A stretch of 64,000 nt of DNA from Apium graveolens (Eukaryota; Streptophyta; Magnoliopsida; Apiales; Apiaceae), in the NCBI RefSeq assembly GCF_009905375.1, contig NC_133649.1:233033792-233097791 (forward strand), given 5' to 3'. The position numbers and the translations under genes are program-made. This document shows positions 23,202-33,592 of the stretch, one piece after another (the first letter of the stretch is position 1; every line of letters starts with the position of its first letter). A model generated the notes under the pieces. The model was not told the DNA's origin. It worked only from the letters and a program-made list of their open reading frames with translations, and searched no databases.

Positions 23202-23206
23202 CTACA
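23202..23206. repeat. Target-site duplication CTACA, right of element B
   Basis: Exact match to 10485-10489. Confidence 0.95.
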
Positions 23207-24560
23207 GTATATTATAAAGATCCCAAGATTCAGACACTTAATGAAGAAATTGCTAGAAGACTATTTCTCAAGCATAATCCTGGAATGGATTTAGAGACTT
23301 GAAAGGAGGAAGAAGCTAGATTTGCCGCTGAGAAGACAAATCTTAAGTCTAAAGCTTCTGATGCAAAGAAATCTTCAAGGCCTAAGGCAAAAGGCATTGT
23401 GATCAAGGAAAGCTCTGAGGCTTCAAAGCCCAAGACAAGATCACAAGTTGAAATTGATCCCAAGGCAAAAGGGAAAGGAAAGATTGATGAACCAACAAAG
23501 ACACAGGAGATGAAGATTCCTCAAATCCTGATGAAACCAGTGTGGAAAATGGTTCAAGTTTTTGATGATACAACTGCTGAAGATGAAACTGTTGACACTC
23601 TGAAAAGAAGGAAGATAACTGAAGAATCTAAGACAACCTCTGACATAGCTCAAGTTATTCAGAGTGAAGAACAGCAAGCTACAGAAGAAACAACAAATTC
23701 TGATCAAGTCATCAAGACATCAACCTTTGACAAAGCTCAAGTTGATTTGAACAAATTGACAGTTACTGATAAGAGAAAACTCCTATGGAAGAATGTTAAT
23801 CCATCAGATCCTAAGAAAAGTCAAGCGTTATCTGATTTCATGACTGTTAGATTGAAAGCCAGATGAGCAAGAGATAGAGTTGGATTAGGTTCTGAAGAAG
23901 CCAAGATCAAGACAGGAGTTGAAGTACTTACAAAAGATCCATTTTTATTGACTGAAAAACCTCTTGAAGAAGTTACACAGAAACACCTTGACAAGGTTAT
24001 ATCTGTTCAAGTGGTACTGGATGCTCATGATAAAAGTAATGTCAAAGAAAAGCTGATTCTGTTTCTTGAAGATGGAAGAACATACAGAATGTCAGAATCA
24101 GATTTACTGAATAAATCTCTGAAAGAACTTCAATTCTTTCATTATCTTTAGGAGATAAAGTCTGAGATTACTAGGAGATGGTCAAATTTTATCGTGAAGA
24201 CCATAAGGGATAAAGCAAGAATTTCTGGATCAAGGGTTACAGAATTCATTCCAAATATAGTTGAAGATGATGGAAGTTAAATTCTAATGAAGAAGAATTC
24301 TGCTAAACTTGAAGTTATTCTGAAGGAGAAATGCCTGTGCTATAATAAAGACGCATCTCATCCAAGAGTAATCAGACTTGGTGATGGTTTAGAAAGAAAT
24401 CATATCTCAGCACTTAGGACTGCAATCTACTAGATTGGAAGTCAAGATTAAGAGATGAAGCAAGTCAAAGCTATAATAGCTCAAGTCCTGAGGAATGCAG
24501 AAGATAAGCTGATATCAAACTTTGTCAAGAATCACTTTGGATTCAGATTGACTCAGTAAG
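23207..24560 (+). pseudogene. copia additional ORF, C-terminal part
   Basis: This continues the codon phase of 9300-10484 directly after element B (VYYKDPKIQTLNEEIARR). It is Lys/Glu/Ser-rich and low in complexity to about 23560, then a more ordered C-terminal region follows (LDKVISVQVVLDAHDK, LFLEDGRTYRMSESDL, LKELQFFHYL, EIKSEITRRWSNFIVK). Stops interrupt it at 23300-23302 (TGA), 23864-23866 (TGA), 24149-24151 (TAG) and near 24277 (TAA). The signal ends near 24558 (RLTQ-stop), 130 bp before the polypurine tract. With the upstream parts this gives a protein of roughly 1000 residues in the ancestor. Function unknown. Confidence 0.65.
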
Positions 24561-24686
24561 ATTGGTAAAAGCTACAAGGACTGTAAGTTGTAGTTAGTTG
24601 TCTAATTAAACTCTTATTGCATTTGTACTTAAATGTTTTTGACATCATCAAATCTATTAACTTGTATATTTTTCCTAATTTACAAG

Positions 24687-24697
24687 TTGGGGGAGAT
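24687..24697 (+). other. Polypurine tract, copia element
   Basis: GTTGGGGGAGA, one base before the LTR start TGTTATAT. This is the typical copia arrangement. Confidence 0.9.
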
Positions 24698-25262
24698 TGT
24701 TATATATATTTGTGATGTCATGTCTAATCTGTTGTGTTTAGTTTCAGAACTTAATATCAGGACTTACTAGAAATCAGAACTTACTGAAGTCAGAACTTAT
24801 ATCAGAACTTAAGGTCGTCAGGATTTATATCAGGACTTAAGTGTGGATACTTCAGATAAGGAAAGCAGCTGATTTATAGGAAATGATCATGACTAAAACA
24901 ATAGAAGATATGCCTGAAGAGTTAGAAGACTAGAAGACTTGTAGAAGATAATATCTGATTGATATATTTTAGGAGACAGAATTATATTCTATATCAATTA
25001 GAAGATATCTTGTAACTGTGTACTATATAAACACAGCTTAGGGTTTACACTAGATGTGTTATCATTCACGAGGAAGATTATATATTGTAACCTAGCATCT
25101 CTTAGTGATATTGTTCATCACTGAGAGAGAACAACTGTTCTATTGTAACAGAGTTTATTATATTGAATATACTTGATTACTGTTACATACTTGTGTTCGA
25201 AATCGATTTGATTGAATAAACATTATATTCAACCCCCTTCTATAGTGTTGTGTGACCTAACA
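24698..25262 (+). repeat. copia 3' LTR (565 bp)
   Basis: It starts TGTTA and ends TAACA. It holds TATATAAA at 25024-25031 and AATAAA at 25215-25220. At 24743-24838 there is a cluster of seven copies of WTCAGRACTT-like words, the reverse complement of the AAGTTCTGAT word scattered through the spacer and additional ORF. The 5' LTR is outside the window, so target duplications cannot be checked. Confidence 0.9.
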
Positions 25263-25276
25263 ATTTTTTTTAATCT

Positions 25277-25305
25277 TAGACGTCGAATTTTTCATCCGAC
25301 GTCTA
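25277..25305. repeat. Inverted repeat TAGACGTCG
   Basis: TAGACGTCG (25277-25285) and CGACGTCTA (25297-25305) are perfect inverted repeats with an 11-bp loop, 14 bp outside the copia LTR. Confidence 0.7.
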
Positions 25306-25327
25306 GGAAACGATGTATTAGATAATT

Positions 25328-25355
25328 GTTCCTTGACATATGATTGTCAGGGAAC
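25328..25355. repeat. Short hairpin GTTCCTTGACA
   Basis: GTTCCTTGACA pairs with TGTCAGGGAAC across a 6-base loop, with one G-T type mismatch over 11 positions. Confidence 0.65.
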
Positions 25356-25409
25356 ATGACCCATTAGAAAATGCGGCCTATCAACTGATAACATTGTTGA
25401 TGCTAGAAT

Positions 25410-25630
25410 AATGTGACTTGATGTATGCAGTGGAATTTTGACGAGGAAGACAAATGAATAACATTTTAGAATCCGCAGTGCCTATTACCTCAGGGCTGGA
25501 TATTTATTCAAAATCCCATGTTTGTCATTCAACCCTGCGAGTTAATGACACTGAAGATTCCAAAATGTTATTCATTCGTGATCCGTAAGGATTTTACCGC
25601 ATAATATCTTCGACTTGCATCATCTTGTCG
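25410..25630. repeat. Long imperfect foldback (~220 bp)
   Basis: The two arms (about 25410-25500 and 25527-25630) are inverted copies. The core 25453-25473 pairs with 25555-25575 with one mismatch, and pairing continues on both sides (TATGC/GCATA, CAGTG/CACTG, CAGGG/CCCTG). The loop is about 27 bases. A MITE, an inverted duplication, or a young MIRNA-like hairpin would all fit. No known miRNA sequence was recognised. Confidence 0.6.
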
Positions 25631-27172
25631 AAAATGTGTTGCAGTCCTTACTTTGAAATCGATTTTTTCACAAAAACTGAATTTAATTTTAAGTTTTTTT
25701 TATGATTTTAAAGAAAAAAATTCCGATAAAAAAGTGGTCTTTCATGACATTTTTCTCGAGATCCTAAAGTTAACTTTTAGGAAATACACTAGAGTCAAAT
25801 AATCAAAACTTTGAAGTAATACCTATTACTCTCATTTTCTATCAATTTATTAAATATAATAAAGTGCAGAAAGTTATATATGTCACATGATTAGGACATC
25901 GAGCTATACAAGAATAGACATAGGTCTGGGGTAGTTTGGGGCTTCTTAAAAAATGGAACTTAGGACTTAAAGTTGAAAAGTGGTATATAAGTGATATGAA
26001 CATGGTAACTTATAAATTATTTAGGTGTTTGGATAATTTTATGTATAATTTACTTATAAGTTAGTTCAAGTATTTGGTAAATCATAACTTAAAATTTTTT
26101 ATATAATAATTGAATATGTGAATAACAAATTTAAAAAGACAAAATTTAAAATAAATATTGAAATACAAATTACTAAAAATAAAAAAGGCAAAGTTAAAAA
26201 AATCAAATAATTATTAGTAAATTACCTGTTATCAATAATAAAATATAACGTTAACGGGTGAGTGTTGATATAGCGGTTCGAGCTCTTGGATTCCCTAAGA
26301 TAAATCACGAATTCGAAATCAGGGCGTGCATGCAATGTAACTAAAAAGTCAATTATTAACGAAAAAATAAAATTTTATTCAAAAATTTGTCGGAAGAAAT
26401 TAAAATAATTAAATTTAACTTACATATACTAAGGTACATAATAGAGAATGGAAAATGTTCACACAAGAGATTTAACACAGACGTATAAATAAACAATCAT
26501 TTTAAAAGAATCAAAGGAAAGTGAAGATACAAATTAGTGAAAATAAATATATCATTAATGCATGACAGAAGTTAAAAATTAATAATTAATTACCAGTCTA
26601 ATATATATGTATATTAATTTACCTTTAAGTATGAGACATCCTATCTTTCAACTCGTGTTAAAAGAAAAAAAATACTAAGGGCATAAGAGAAGGATAGTGC
26701 GAAACCTGGGATGAAAGCCAAGAATGTATTAGAGTCAAAAAAATTTTAAAGTTCATCATATGTCAAGATATGATCATTTCATTCAAGTTGCCGAATAGTT
26801 GGAATAAACTGATAATGGGCTTTTGGCCCATTTATGCGAAAATGGGATATTGCCAAATATGCACTATATCTCCTCTCCTTCTATGGAGGAATCCAACATT
26901 ATTGGGTCCCCTTATACTATATAGGTGCCCCTGCTCGGTGCCACTCTGTACAATCTATATCGGTGGTATAATTTCCCAAGCCTACTTAGTGATGCAAGAT
27001 TCTCGGTATCTCTTTTGCACAAAGAAAGTAAATTTCAGCTTGTCCCGTGGTAGGCCTGTAATACAATTTTGAGTCATGCTCCAGTAGTTTAGAGATATCG
27101 TGTAAAATTTCCTTGCATATGCCTTATTACAATAAAGAAATCCTATAATGACTTGAAAGCAACTATTTCCAG

Positions 27173-27698
27173 GAAACGCAGGAAGGGAGGATCGGAATAA
27201 TATTGGATTTCACTTGGTATGAACCTCTAACACGAGGATTAACTGATGAATATGGAGCTCAAAGAGCCAGAGACTTTCATATCGGATGGTATGACCCTTT
27301 CTACTTCAATTAAACTATCAAATTTTGTATGTACTTGTTTCAGAGGGGAATGGTGTTTCTATTGGCCAGAAGGTTCTTCAAAATTGCAGTTTTAAGTATA
27401 TGACAAATTTCAGTTCTGATAATCATCTAAGATGTTAGTTTTGCAATTTGCAGGGAATATCACACTTCCTATATGTAGTTCTATGGGGTTTGTACAATTC
27501 AGTTATGTATATTAAAGAACGATTTGGAAATCCTACTACTGTTTTGACCGAAAATGGTAAACTTTCTTTGATTTCCTCCTTATTGTCTTTAAATATCAAC
27601 AGTGTCCAAGAGATCCAAGTTCTAACTTTATATCATATATGACTATATTGAAGGAATGGATCAACCTGGATATGTGACCATTCCTGATGGTTTGAAAG
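27173..27698 (+). pseudogene. Beta-glucosidase (glycoside hydrolase family 1) fragment
   Basis: Three exon remnants are visible. Exon 27173-27288 encodes GRIGIILDFTWYEPL and AAQRARDFHIGW-type sequence, ends at a GT donor and is preceded by an AG acceptor. Exon 27454-27556 encodes YIKERFGNP and LTENG; the Glu of TENG is the family's catalytic nucleophile. Exon 27654-27698 begins the GMDQPGYVTIPDGL segment. The TENG exon and the next join in phase (ENG split G|GA). The exon expected between the first two is missing. The last exon is cut by the Tat LTR at 27699. GH1 enzymes hydrolyse beta-glucosides; plant members with GMDQPGNVT-like sequence act in the cell wall or apoplast. Only a scrap of the ~500-residue protein remains. 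Confidence 0.85.
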
Positions 27699-27896
27699 TG
27701 TTATAGGGAGAATTTCATATAACAGTGTTGTGGAGGTTGATGGTCGGAACAAGGATTAAGGATAGTATTTGAATACGGAAGAAGGTTGTTTTATGGTGGC
27801 GGCTGAGCTTGTATGTTGACTCCTCAAGAAAGAATAGGGTTGTTATTATTCTCTATCATGTGTCGACCCATGTCTCATACAAGTGCCTATGTACCA

Positions 27897-27904
27897 TATT
27901 TATA
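27897..27904 (-). promoter_or_regulatory. Tat LTR TATA box
   Basis: The complement reads TATAAATA within CCCTATAAATATGG. It lies just downstream of the U3 repeat array in transcription direction. Confidence 0.6.
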
Positions 27905-28256
27905 GGGATCAAGCCTCACGTAGTTCTTGGGGAACAAGTCACATAGGCTAGGGTTAGGGTTCTTCAACCCGTACAGCCCAAGCCCATGATAAAGTCAGGC
28001 CTTCAGCCAATTAGTCACGTAAATCTCGACCGGCTCCACACGCTTTCTACAATCTCGCGGCATCTCCGCATTTCTTCCCTTAATTGTAGGAATAACCCGT
28101 GCCAGCCCCGAAATTTACGAGCAACTCAGTCATTTATGAGTCACTTTCCATGTTGCACACAAAGTCCTTTAATGCGGACCGGCCCGGTTTCCTCGGCCCG
28201 CACCGCTTTTTCTCTAAATCAATAAATAAGATCTTTCCTTTATCTTTCACAAGATG

Positions 28257-28895
28257 TGGGCTCATGGGCCCAGCTCACATATGGGCACCTGAGCCCAGCT
28301 CGCTCTACATGAGCTCGGCTCTCATATGAGAGCCCGACCCATATATGAGATCCCCGCTCACACGTGAGAGCCCCGCTCTCATATGAGAGCCCCGCTCACA
28401 GGTATGAGAACATATCACAAGTGAGATCCCCGCTCACACGTGAGAGTCCGACTCACACGTGAGAGCCCCGCTCACATGTAAGAGCCCCGCTCACAAGTGA
28501 GAGCTCGGCTCTCATGTGTGAGCCCCGCTCATATGTGAGAGCGCAGCTCACATCTATAAGCGCAGCTCACAAGTGAGAGCGCAGCTCACATGTGAGAGCG
28601 CAGCTCACATGTGTGAGCCCCGCTCACATGTGTGAGCGCAGCTCACAAGTGAGAACCTAGCTCTCAAGTGAGAGGCCATCTCTCAAGTGAGAGCCTGGCT
28701 CTCATGTTAGAGCCCAACTCACAAGTGTGAGCACAGCTCACAAGTGAGAGCCCAGCTCACATGTATGAGCGCCGCTCACAAGTGAGAGGCCAGCTCTCAT
28801 ATGAGAGCCCATCCCGCATGTCAAGAGCCCAAGTCACATGAATCCATAATCCTAGCTCACGCATGAGAGCTCAGCTCACATGTGAGAGCCCAGCT
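28257..28895. repeat. Palindromic E-box minisatellite
   Basis: About thirty degenerate units of ~19-20 bp, each pairing an AGCCC(C/A)GCT or AGCGCAGCT spacer with a 10-12 bp palindrome such as CTCACACGTGAG, CTCACATGTGAG or CTCATATGAG. The palindromes contain CANNTG E-boxes and some CACGTG G-boxes. Units differ mostly at the centre of the palindrome. It sits in the Tat LTR U3, between a minus-strand TATA (27897) and a plus-strand TATA (29178). Confidence 0.9.
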
Positions 28896-28951
28896 ATCCA
28901 ATGCACCCATGGGGTCCTGTTTAGGGCTCATGATCGAAAGCGAGCATAACA

Positions 28952-28965
28952 AATACCCCCCAAAA
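28952..28965 (-). other. Polypurine tract, Tat element
   Basis: The minus strand reads TTTTGGGGGGTATT directly before the LTR start TGTTATGC. Confidence 0.8.
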
Positions 28966-29177
28966 TTCATGGACGCATCTTGAAGCTTGAAATTTCCCAA
29001 TATTAGCTTTTATGTCCCCGTGAGTGCGAGCCCACAAGGTCGCACCCGACCTTCTCGCATACCTTCCAACGATCATTTGTTTTGAACCTATGACAGCTGT
29101 AAGACAGCTGGCATAGGGATTCGTGCCATCCTCTAAGATGATGACATGTATCGCTTCCACTTTCTCTCTCCTACCCC

Positions 29178-29185
29178 TATAAATA
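29178..29185 (+). promoter_or_regulatory. TATA box of the Tat antisense ORF
   Basis: TATAAATA in CCCTATAAATATG, on the plus strand, 227 bp outside the LTR and 416 bp upstream of the first ATG of the antisense ORF. A CACCTACAG acceptor-like site at 29349-29357 suggests a 5'-UTR intron. Confidence 0.55.
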
Positions 29186-29593
29186 TGTGGGATTTCAACC
29201 TCATTTCTTCACTTTGCCAAGAATATTAACAAATTGTTGCCCACTTTGCTCAAGGATCTACCACAGAAGAAACTATCATCACCACAAGAACCGTCTACCG
29301 GCGGCGATATTCTCTAGGAACAGATTCCTTGAGATCATCCTATGATTCACCTACAGGTTCCCTTTTAATATTCAATCATTTATATTCACTTTTGTTTGTT
29401 CATATGTACAACGCGAGCACACACCACATGTTCGATGCGAGCCCATACACAATTACGAAATGCGATGTGAGCCCGTATGTCCGCATAAATACTTAGACGC
29501 GATCCTGTATATGACGTGAGGACACTTAGGTGCGACCCCATACTTATTTCTACCTTTTTAGGGCCACACACTGATATTCACCATCTTTTACAA

Positions 29594-32321
29594 ATGTCGA
29601 GTGCGTCTTCAGCCCACTCCTATGGATCGTCTCGCTCTTCTTCAAGCCTGGCTCATTCCTCTGCCAGCCCGGCTCGCTCTTAAGCTACTCCATCTCCATT
29701 AAACCAATACCCACCTGAGCAGCGAGGCTCGAAGGACTTTCAACGCGAGCTGACCTCCCTCTCTGGCTGTCTCAATTAACCTATTTCTCCTAGCTCTGCC
29801 ATTACACCTTAAGGGGCCCTGGACATTGCTAGAGTTAAGAACTCGATGCGAGCAGGTGGCTCCGGCTCACTGGACATTCACCTTGACCCTAACCCTGAAG
29901 ACTATACCAGGGAGACTAATATCTATGACTAGAGAAATAGGCCCGTGGACCTTTCCAAGATACCTGCATCTCTCGGGGTGGATGAACTTTTACGCCGCAA
30001 GCCCGCTCCTATAGATAAAGAACAGGCCGAGGAGATTCTGAGAGAAATGGCTGAAAAGAGAGAGGCTCTCCTTAAGCAAGCTGCAGCCAATGACCTCGAC
30101 CCCATTCATCTTGACTCGGAGTCTACTGACAGTGACCTCGGGAGTGCCTACTATGACACTAAGAGAGGGAAATAGCCTGTTGCAGCAGAGTATCCCATCT
30201 TGGGGCTCGAGGGTGAAGAAGACAGCTCACATTGGTCTTACGATTCCCCTCAAAGCAAGGAGGTGGCAGATGTGATAAGCCAATTCAAAATTTGTAACTA
30301 CAACTACGTTCATGCGGCTTCTCCTGAGCCTTACATACCTCCTGCCCAGCCCGAACTTAAGGGTGAAATCATTTTTAGGAAGCAGATCATCCTAGATGGG
30401 GAGGAGATTTCTACCACGGCTGAGGAGATAAAGGTGCTCGCTTGCCGCGACCTGCCCACCCCGCTCACTCAAAAGCATCTGGCTGAGCTCATCGAACAAT
30501 TCCAGCTTGAGGGTCACGTTATCTTGCCCAAGCTGCACATACGATGCTATAGGTTCAACCACCAGGAGAATGGAGGCAGGGTGCCTCAGTATGGTTTTAT
30601 CCACCTTCTTGCTAAGGCTTGGAATCTCTTCACCCCTCCACCGTTTCATTAAGAATGTTTGTGAATACTACCATCTCGCACTCCTGGAGATCAACCCGAA
30701 TGGATACCGGGCCGCCCTCGCTCTATACATCATGTACCATAAGTGTGGGTAGCCTCCTCTAACCACGAGGCAACTAGGTTACTTTCTCAACTTGAAGAAC
30801 TCACCAAACGACTTGGGGTATTTCTATCTCCTTGTCTGGCCATGCTTCAACAAGAAAAACCTCATTCACAACGGGCTGAGCAACTCAAGGAAGTGGAAGA
30901 GCCCTTACTTCTATATTCACGAGGTGCCTCGAGTTCAGACTCACTTCTACTATAACCCATGTAAGATAAGTCCTTTCTGGACGTATTTCTTTTCTTTATA
31001 ATAGTTCTTTCTTAACAATCAACCTTTTTACTCATCTCCAGCCACCCCGGCCCGCACTGTCCTCAATGGACATTAAAAAATTAACGCGGACAGCTTTCTA
31101 GGACTTTCCAAGGCGGACAGGGATATCCGAAAACTCATAACGACCTCGAACCTGGTCGCGTGTGGGTTTTTGAAGGAAGGAGTGAGGCTGACTCCTCAAA
31201 AGAAGAAGTCAAAGAAAAGAGCAAGGAAGGGTAAGAATATCGGGCCCGCATATGCGAGCCCACGTGCTCGCACTTTTATATTTCCTGCACGCGTCTCACT
31301 TTATATTGCATTTTAATTTCCTGCATCTCTTACCTACTCGCATTTTTTCTTGAATTGTTTAAGCTTTTATCCTTTACGCACCTTGCTGTGACTAATATAT
31401 TGTTTATTGTTACCTTTTAATGGAGGAGGCTAAGCAAGCCGCGACCTCGGGCCTAGTTCAGCCCACAGCTGCGACCACGGCGGCTCGCACTCAAGTTAAT
31501 CCTCCAGCTCGCATGACCACTCTACCGAGCACATCAAGAGTGGAGGGCCCTCTCCTCAGCTAAAAAGGCATTGGGGCCCTAAGGATGGAAGAACTGACGA
31601 ACCTGACCCGAAAAAGGCTGCTCCATCTGATGCCCCCTCCCCACTTCTTCCTATGCTAATACAGTCGCGACCATATTTGGCCGGCTCTCTCAGGCTCATG
31701 TCAGCGACCAGGATGTGAAGAATTGGACTTCTACTTCTCTTGAGGCCAATAATGACGCGCTGACCAGGTCTGCGGCTGAGGTGTACTACCGCCAGCTATC
31801 TAGGGCTCGAGAAATGCGAGCCATCAGCCAGGCTAACTTAAATCTCAACTCCAAGGTAAAGTCTCTCCAGAGCAAGGTTAATGAGCACATGCAGGATAAA
31901 GTTAAGCTTGTGAATAATTATAACTAGAAGATGTTTGATCTGTCCTCTCCTCATGAGAAGGCATTAAGGGCCCAGAAGGAGGCCCATGACCTGTCCGCAG
32001 ATGAGTGGAAGAGGGAGAAAGAGGCCCTCGAGGAGAAGGTGCTCGAGCTGGAGGGGTCAGTTTCTGCCTTGACTGCGGGCCGTGAGGACGCCCTCGCGGA
32101 TGCCAGGAACCTGGGGCTAGGAACTTTATGAAGATTTTCATCAGCAAGGTTCCTGACTTCGATTGGGGTGCTCTAGGTGCTGGGACGTCCAGGCATGCTA
32201 GGAAGCTGAAGCTGGACATGCAGAGGGATGTTCCAATAGACGAGGAGGCCCGGCTCGCAGCTGATCAGGCCCGGCTCGCAGTTGAACAGGACCAGAAGGA
32301 GACAGAGGTTGGCAAGTCTTA
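29594..32321 (+). pseudogene. Tat antisense additional ORF (gypsy-type transposon domain, coiled coil)
   Basis: It runs opposite to pol. It starts MSSASSAHSYGSSRSSSS (ATG 29594), with an early TAA. Acidic sequence with VDLSKIPASLGVDELL (29945 on) follows, then a globular part at 30200-30990. That part includes LAELIEQFQLEGHVILPKL, PQYGFIHLLAKAWNLF, NVCEYYHLALLEINPNGYRAA and LGYFYLLVWPCFNKK, and resembles the Pfam 'putative gypsy type transposon' domain (PF04195, from memory). The domain reads through at least three frames, so it is broken near 30635 and 30745-30790. GTAAGA at 30961 and CTCATCTCCAG at 31033-31043 look like an intron. From 31715 a long coiled coil follows (SQANLNLNSKVKSLQSKV, EEKVLELEGSVSALTAG) to 32321. 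Function unknown. Confidence 0.7.
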
Positions 32322-33592
32322 GTTTAATTTATCTTGATGATAGGCTTTTTTAATGGGTAAGCGGGCACCCTACTCGCCTCGCAGGTGTACTTGAAATTTC
32401 TTGCCCTCGGGCTCAACTATTTATAACTTGTTTGTATAAATTGTCAAGTCTTTGTGCCCGCATTTACTTTTATCACACTAGCTGATTTTCCTCACCAAAT
32501 TTATTTATTTTATATAAACTTAATATGACCCTAATGACTAAAGGTTATCATAGCCCTGGCCGCGTATGGCGGGTGTCACACCTTGACAGCGAGCCAAGCC
32601 CACCAGCTCGCATCGTTGTCTAATTTTCAGGTAGAACAAGTAAAATCAATGATAGGCTCACATCACTAATAACTCATAATTATTGCATGTATACTTGTAT
32701 TAGCGAGTCAGGCCCATGGGCTCGCATCCTGCCACTACTGGTCTAGGGTTATTACAACCTTGGGCGCGTATGGAAAATCTCTTTATTTGGTAGAGGGCTG
32801 GGCTCCTCGGCTCCCACCCTCGAGCTCATGCTGCCTTTTTAAATTTGAAATAAGTAGAATGTATTCATGACACACCTAAGGAAAACAAACTCGCATCCCT
32901 ACTGGCCTATTATTGTTATCTGTCCGCGTATGGTTTGTTTCCCTAGAAGCGGGCTGAGACCATAAGTTTTAAAAAATGGAGCGTGAGCCAAGGATACAGG
33001 CTCGCATCACGGCTATCCCTAAATTTTAAGTCAGTTTTAAACTCACATGGCATGCCTCTAGGTGAGCTTGTGGGCACCTCTTCTACTTTCATAGTTTTAT
33101 CTTCATCTTTAATCCGTTTCGTGCCCACTATTTTTCCAAGCGGGTCAAGGCCCAGCTCGGTTTATAGATTTGTTGCAAACTGGGTCGAGGCCCGGCTTGA
33201 CTTGTAATTTTAACATGTTAATAAAGCAACTTTTTTGTCCTCGCATGGGCTCCCAAGGATGGGCTCCCCTGCTAGTATTTTAATCTATTAATAGGTGTTA
33301 AAATATCAAGGCAAAAATAAACATCAATCATTCATTCATAGATAATGAAAAGTGAAAAGATTATATGCTTGTGGTCTCAGGGAGGAACCTATATGGCACT
33401 ACCCCCCGAGACTTAGGAATATTTACGATAATACTAAGTCTGAGAAATATAATATTACTGATAATACTTGCGGAGGTGTTCTACATTTCAGGCTCTCGGG
33501 ATCAACTTGTCCTGCATATCATTGAGGTTGTAGGTTCCCTCCCAAAGTACTAATTTTATCTTGTAAGGGTCTTCCCAATTTTCCCCAAAGAC
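32322..33592. other. Tat spacer between antisense ORF and pol
   Basis: No coding sequence recognised. Short words such as GGCTCGCAT and GAGCC/GGCTC recur, giving loose similarity in composition to the LTR minisatellite but no clear array. Confidence 0.5.

Larger units (their letters stand above)
5550..25262 (+). mobile_element. Ty1/copia (SIRE-like) element, 3' half, with element B nested
   Basis: This plus-strand copia element has its 5' half cut off by element A and the window edge. What remains in order is the RT fragment (5550), RNase H (to 6471), a 1.3-kb spacer, a long additional ORF (7957 to about 24560, split by element B at 10490-23201), a polypurine tract (24687-24696) and the 3' LTR (24698-25262). 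The RT and RNase H signatures ([30 protein letters not shown]) place it in Ty1/copia. A large ORF after RNase H is the hallmark of the SIRE/Maximus lineage. RT is internally deleted and the ORFs carry stops, so the copy is dead. Confidence 0.88.
25263..27172. other. Non-LTR DNA, no gene recognised
   Basis: AT-rich sequence between the copia LTR and the beta-glucosidase remnant. It has no convincing ORF; the 100-codon ORF at 26770 shows no family features. Its left 380 bp carry three hairpins, listed separately. The rest shows nothing I can support. Confidence 0.6.
27699..28951 (-). repeat. Tat element 3' LTR with minisatellite
   Basis: The ends are TGTTAT and ATAACA, which are inverted copies. 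The polypurine tract at 28952 fixes the right end. The left end is set at 27699, where the beta-glucosidase reading stops, although TGTTAT at 27841 is an alternative. A minus-strand TATAAATA (complement of 27897-27904) gives a short R-U5 of about 170 bp. U3 is ~1 kb and two thirds of it is a palindromic repeat array. Confidence 0.7.

Noticed and set aside
26270..26340. GGTTCGAGCTC resembling a Pol III B box, possible SINE
   Set aside because: There is no matching A box, no tail and no target duplication.
28257..28895. CRISPR-like array
   Set aside because: The units are short, degenerate and palindromic without unique spacers, and the genome is a plant's.
27841..28951. Alternative left end of the Tat LTR at TGTTATTATT
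   Set aside because: The end at 27699 coincides with loss of the GH1 reading and gives a sensible R-U5 after the TATA, so it was preferred, but 27841 is not excluded.
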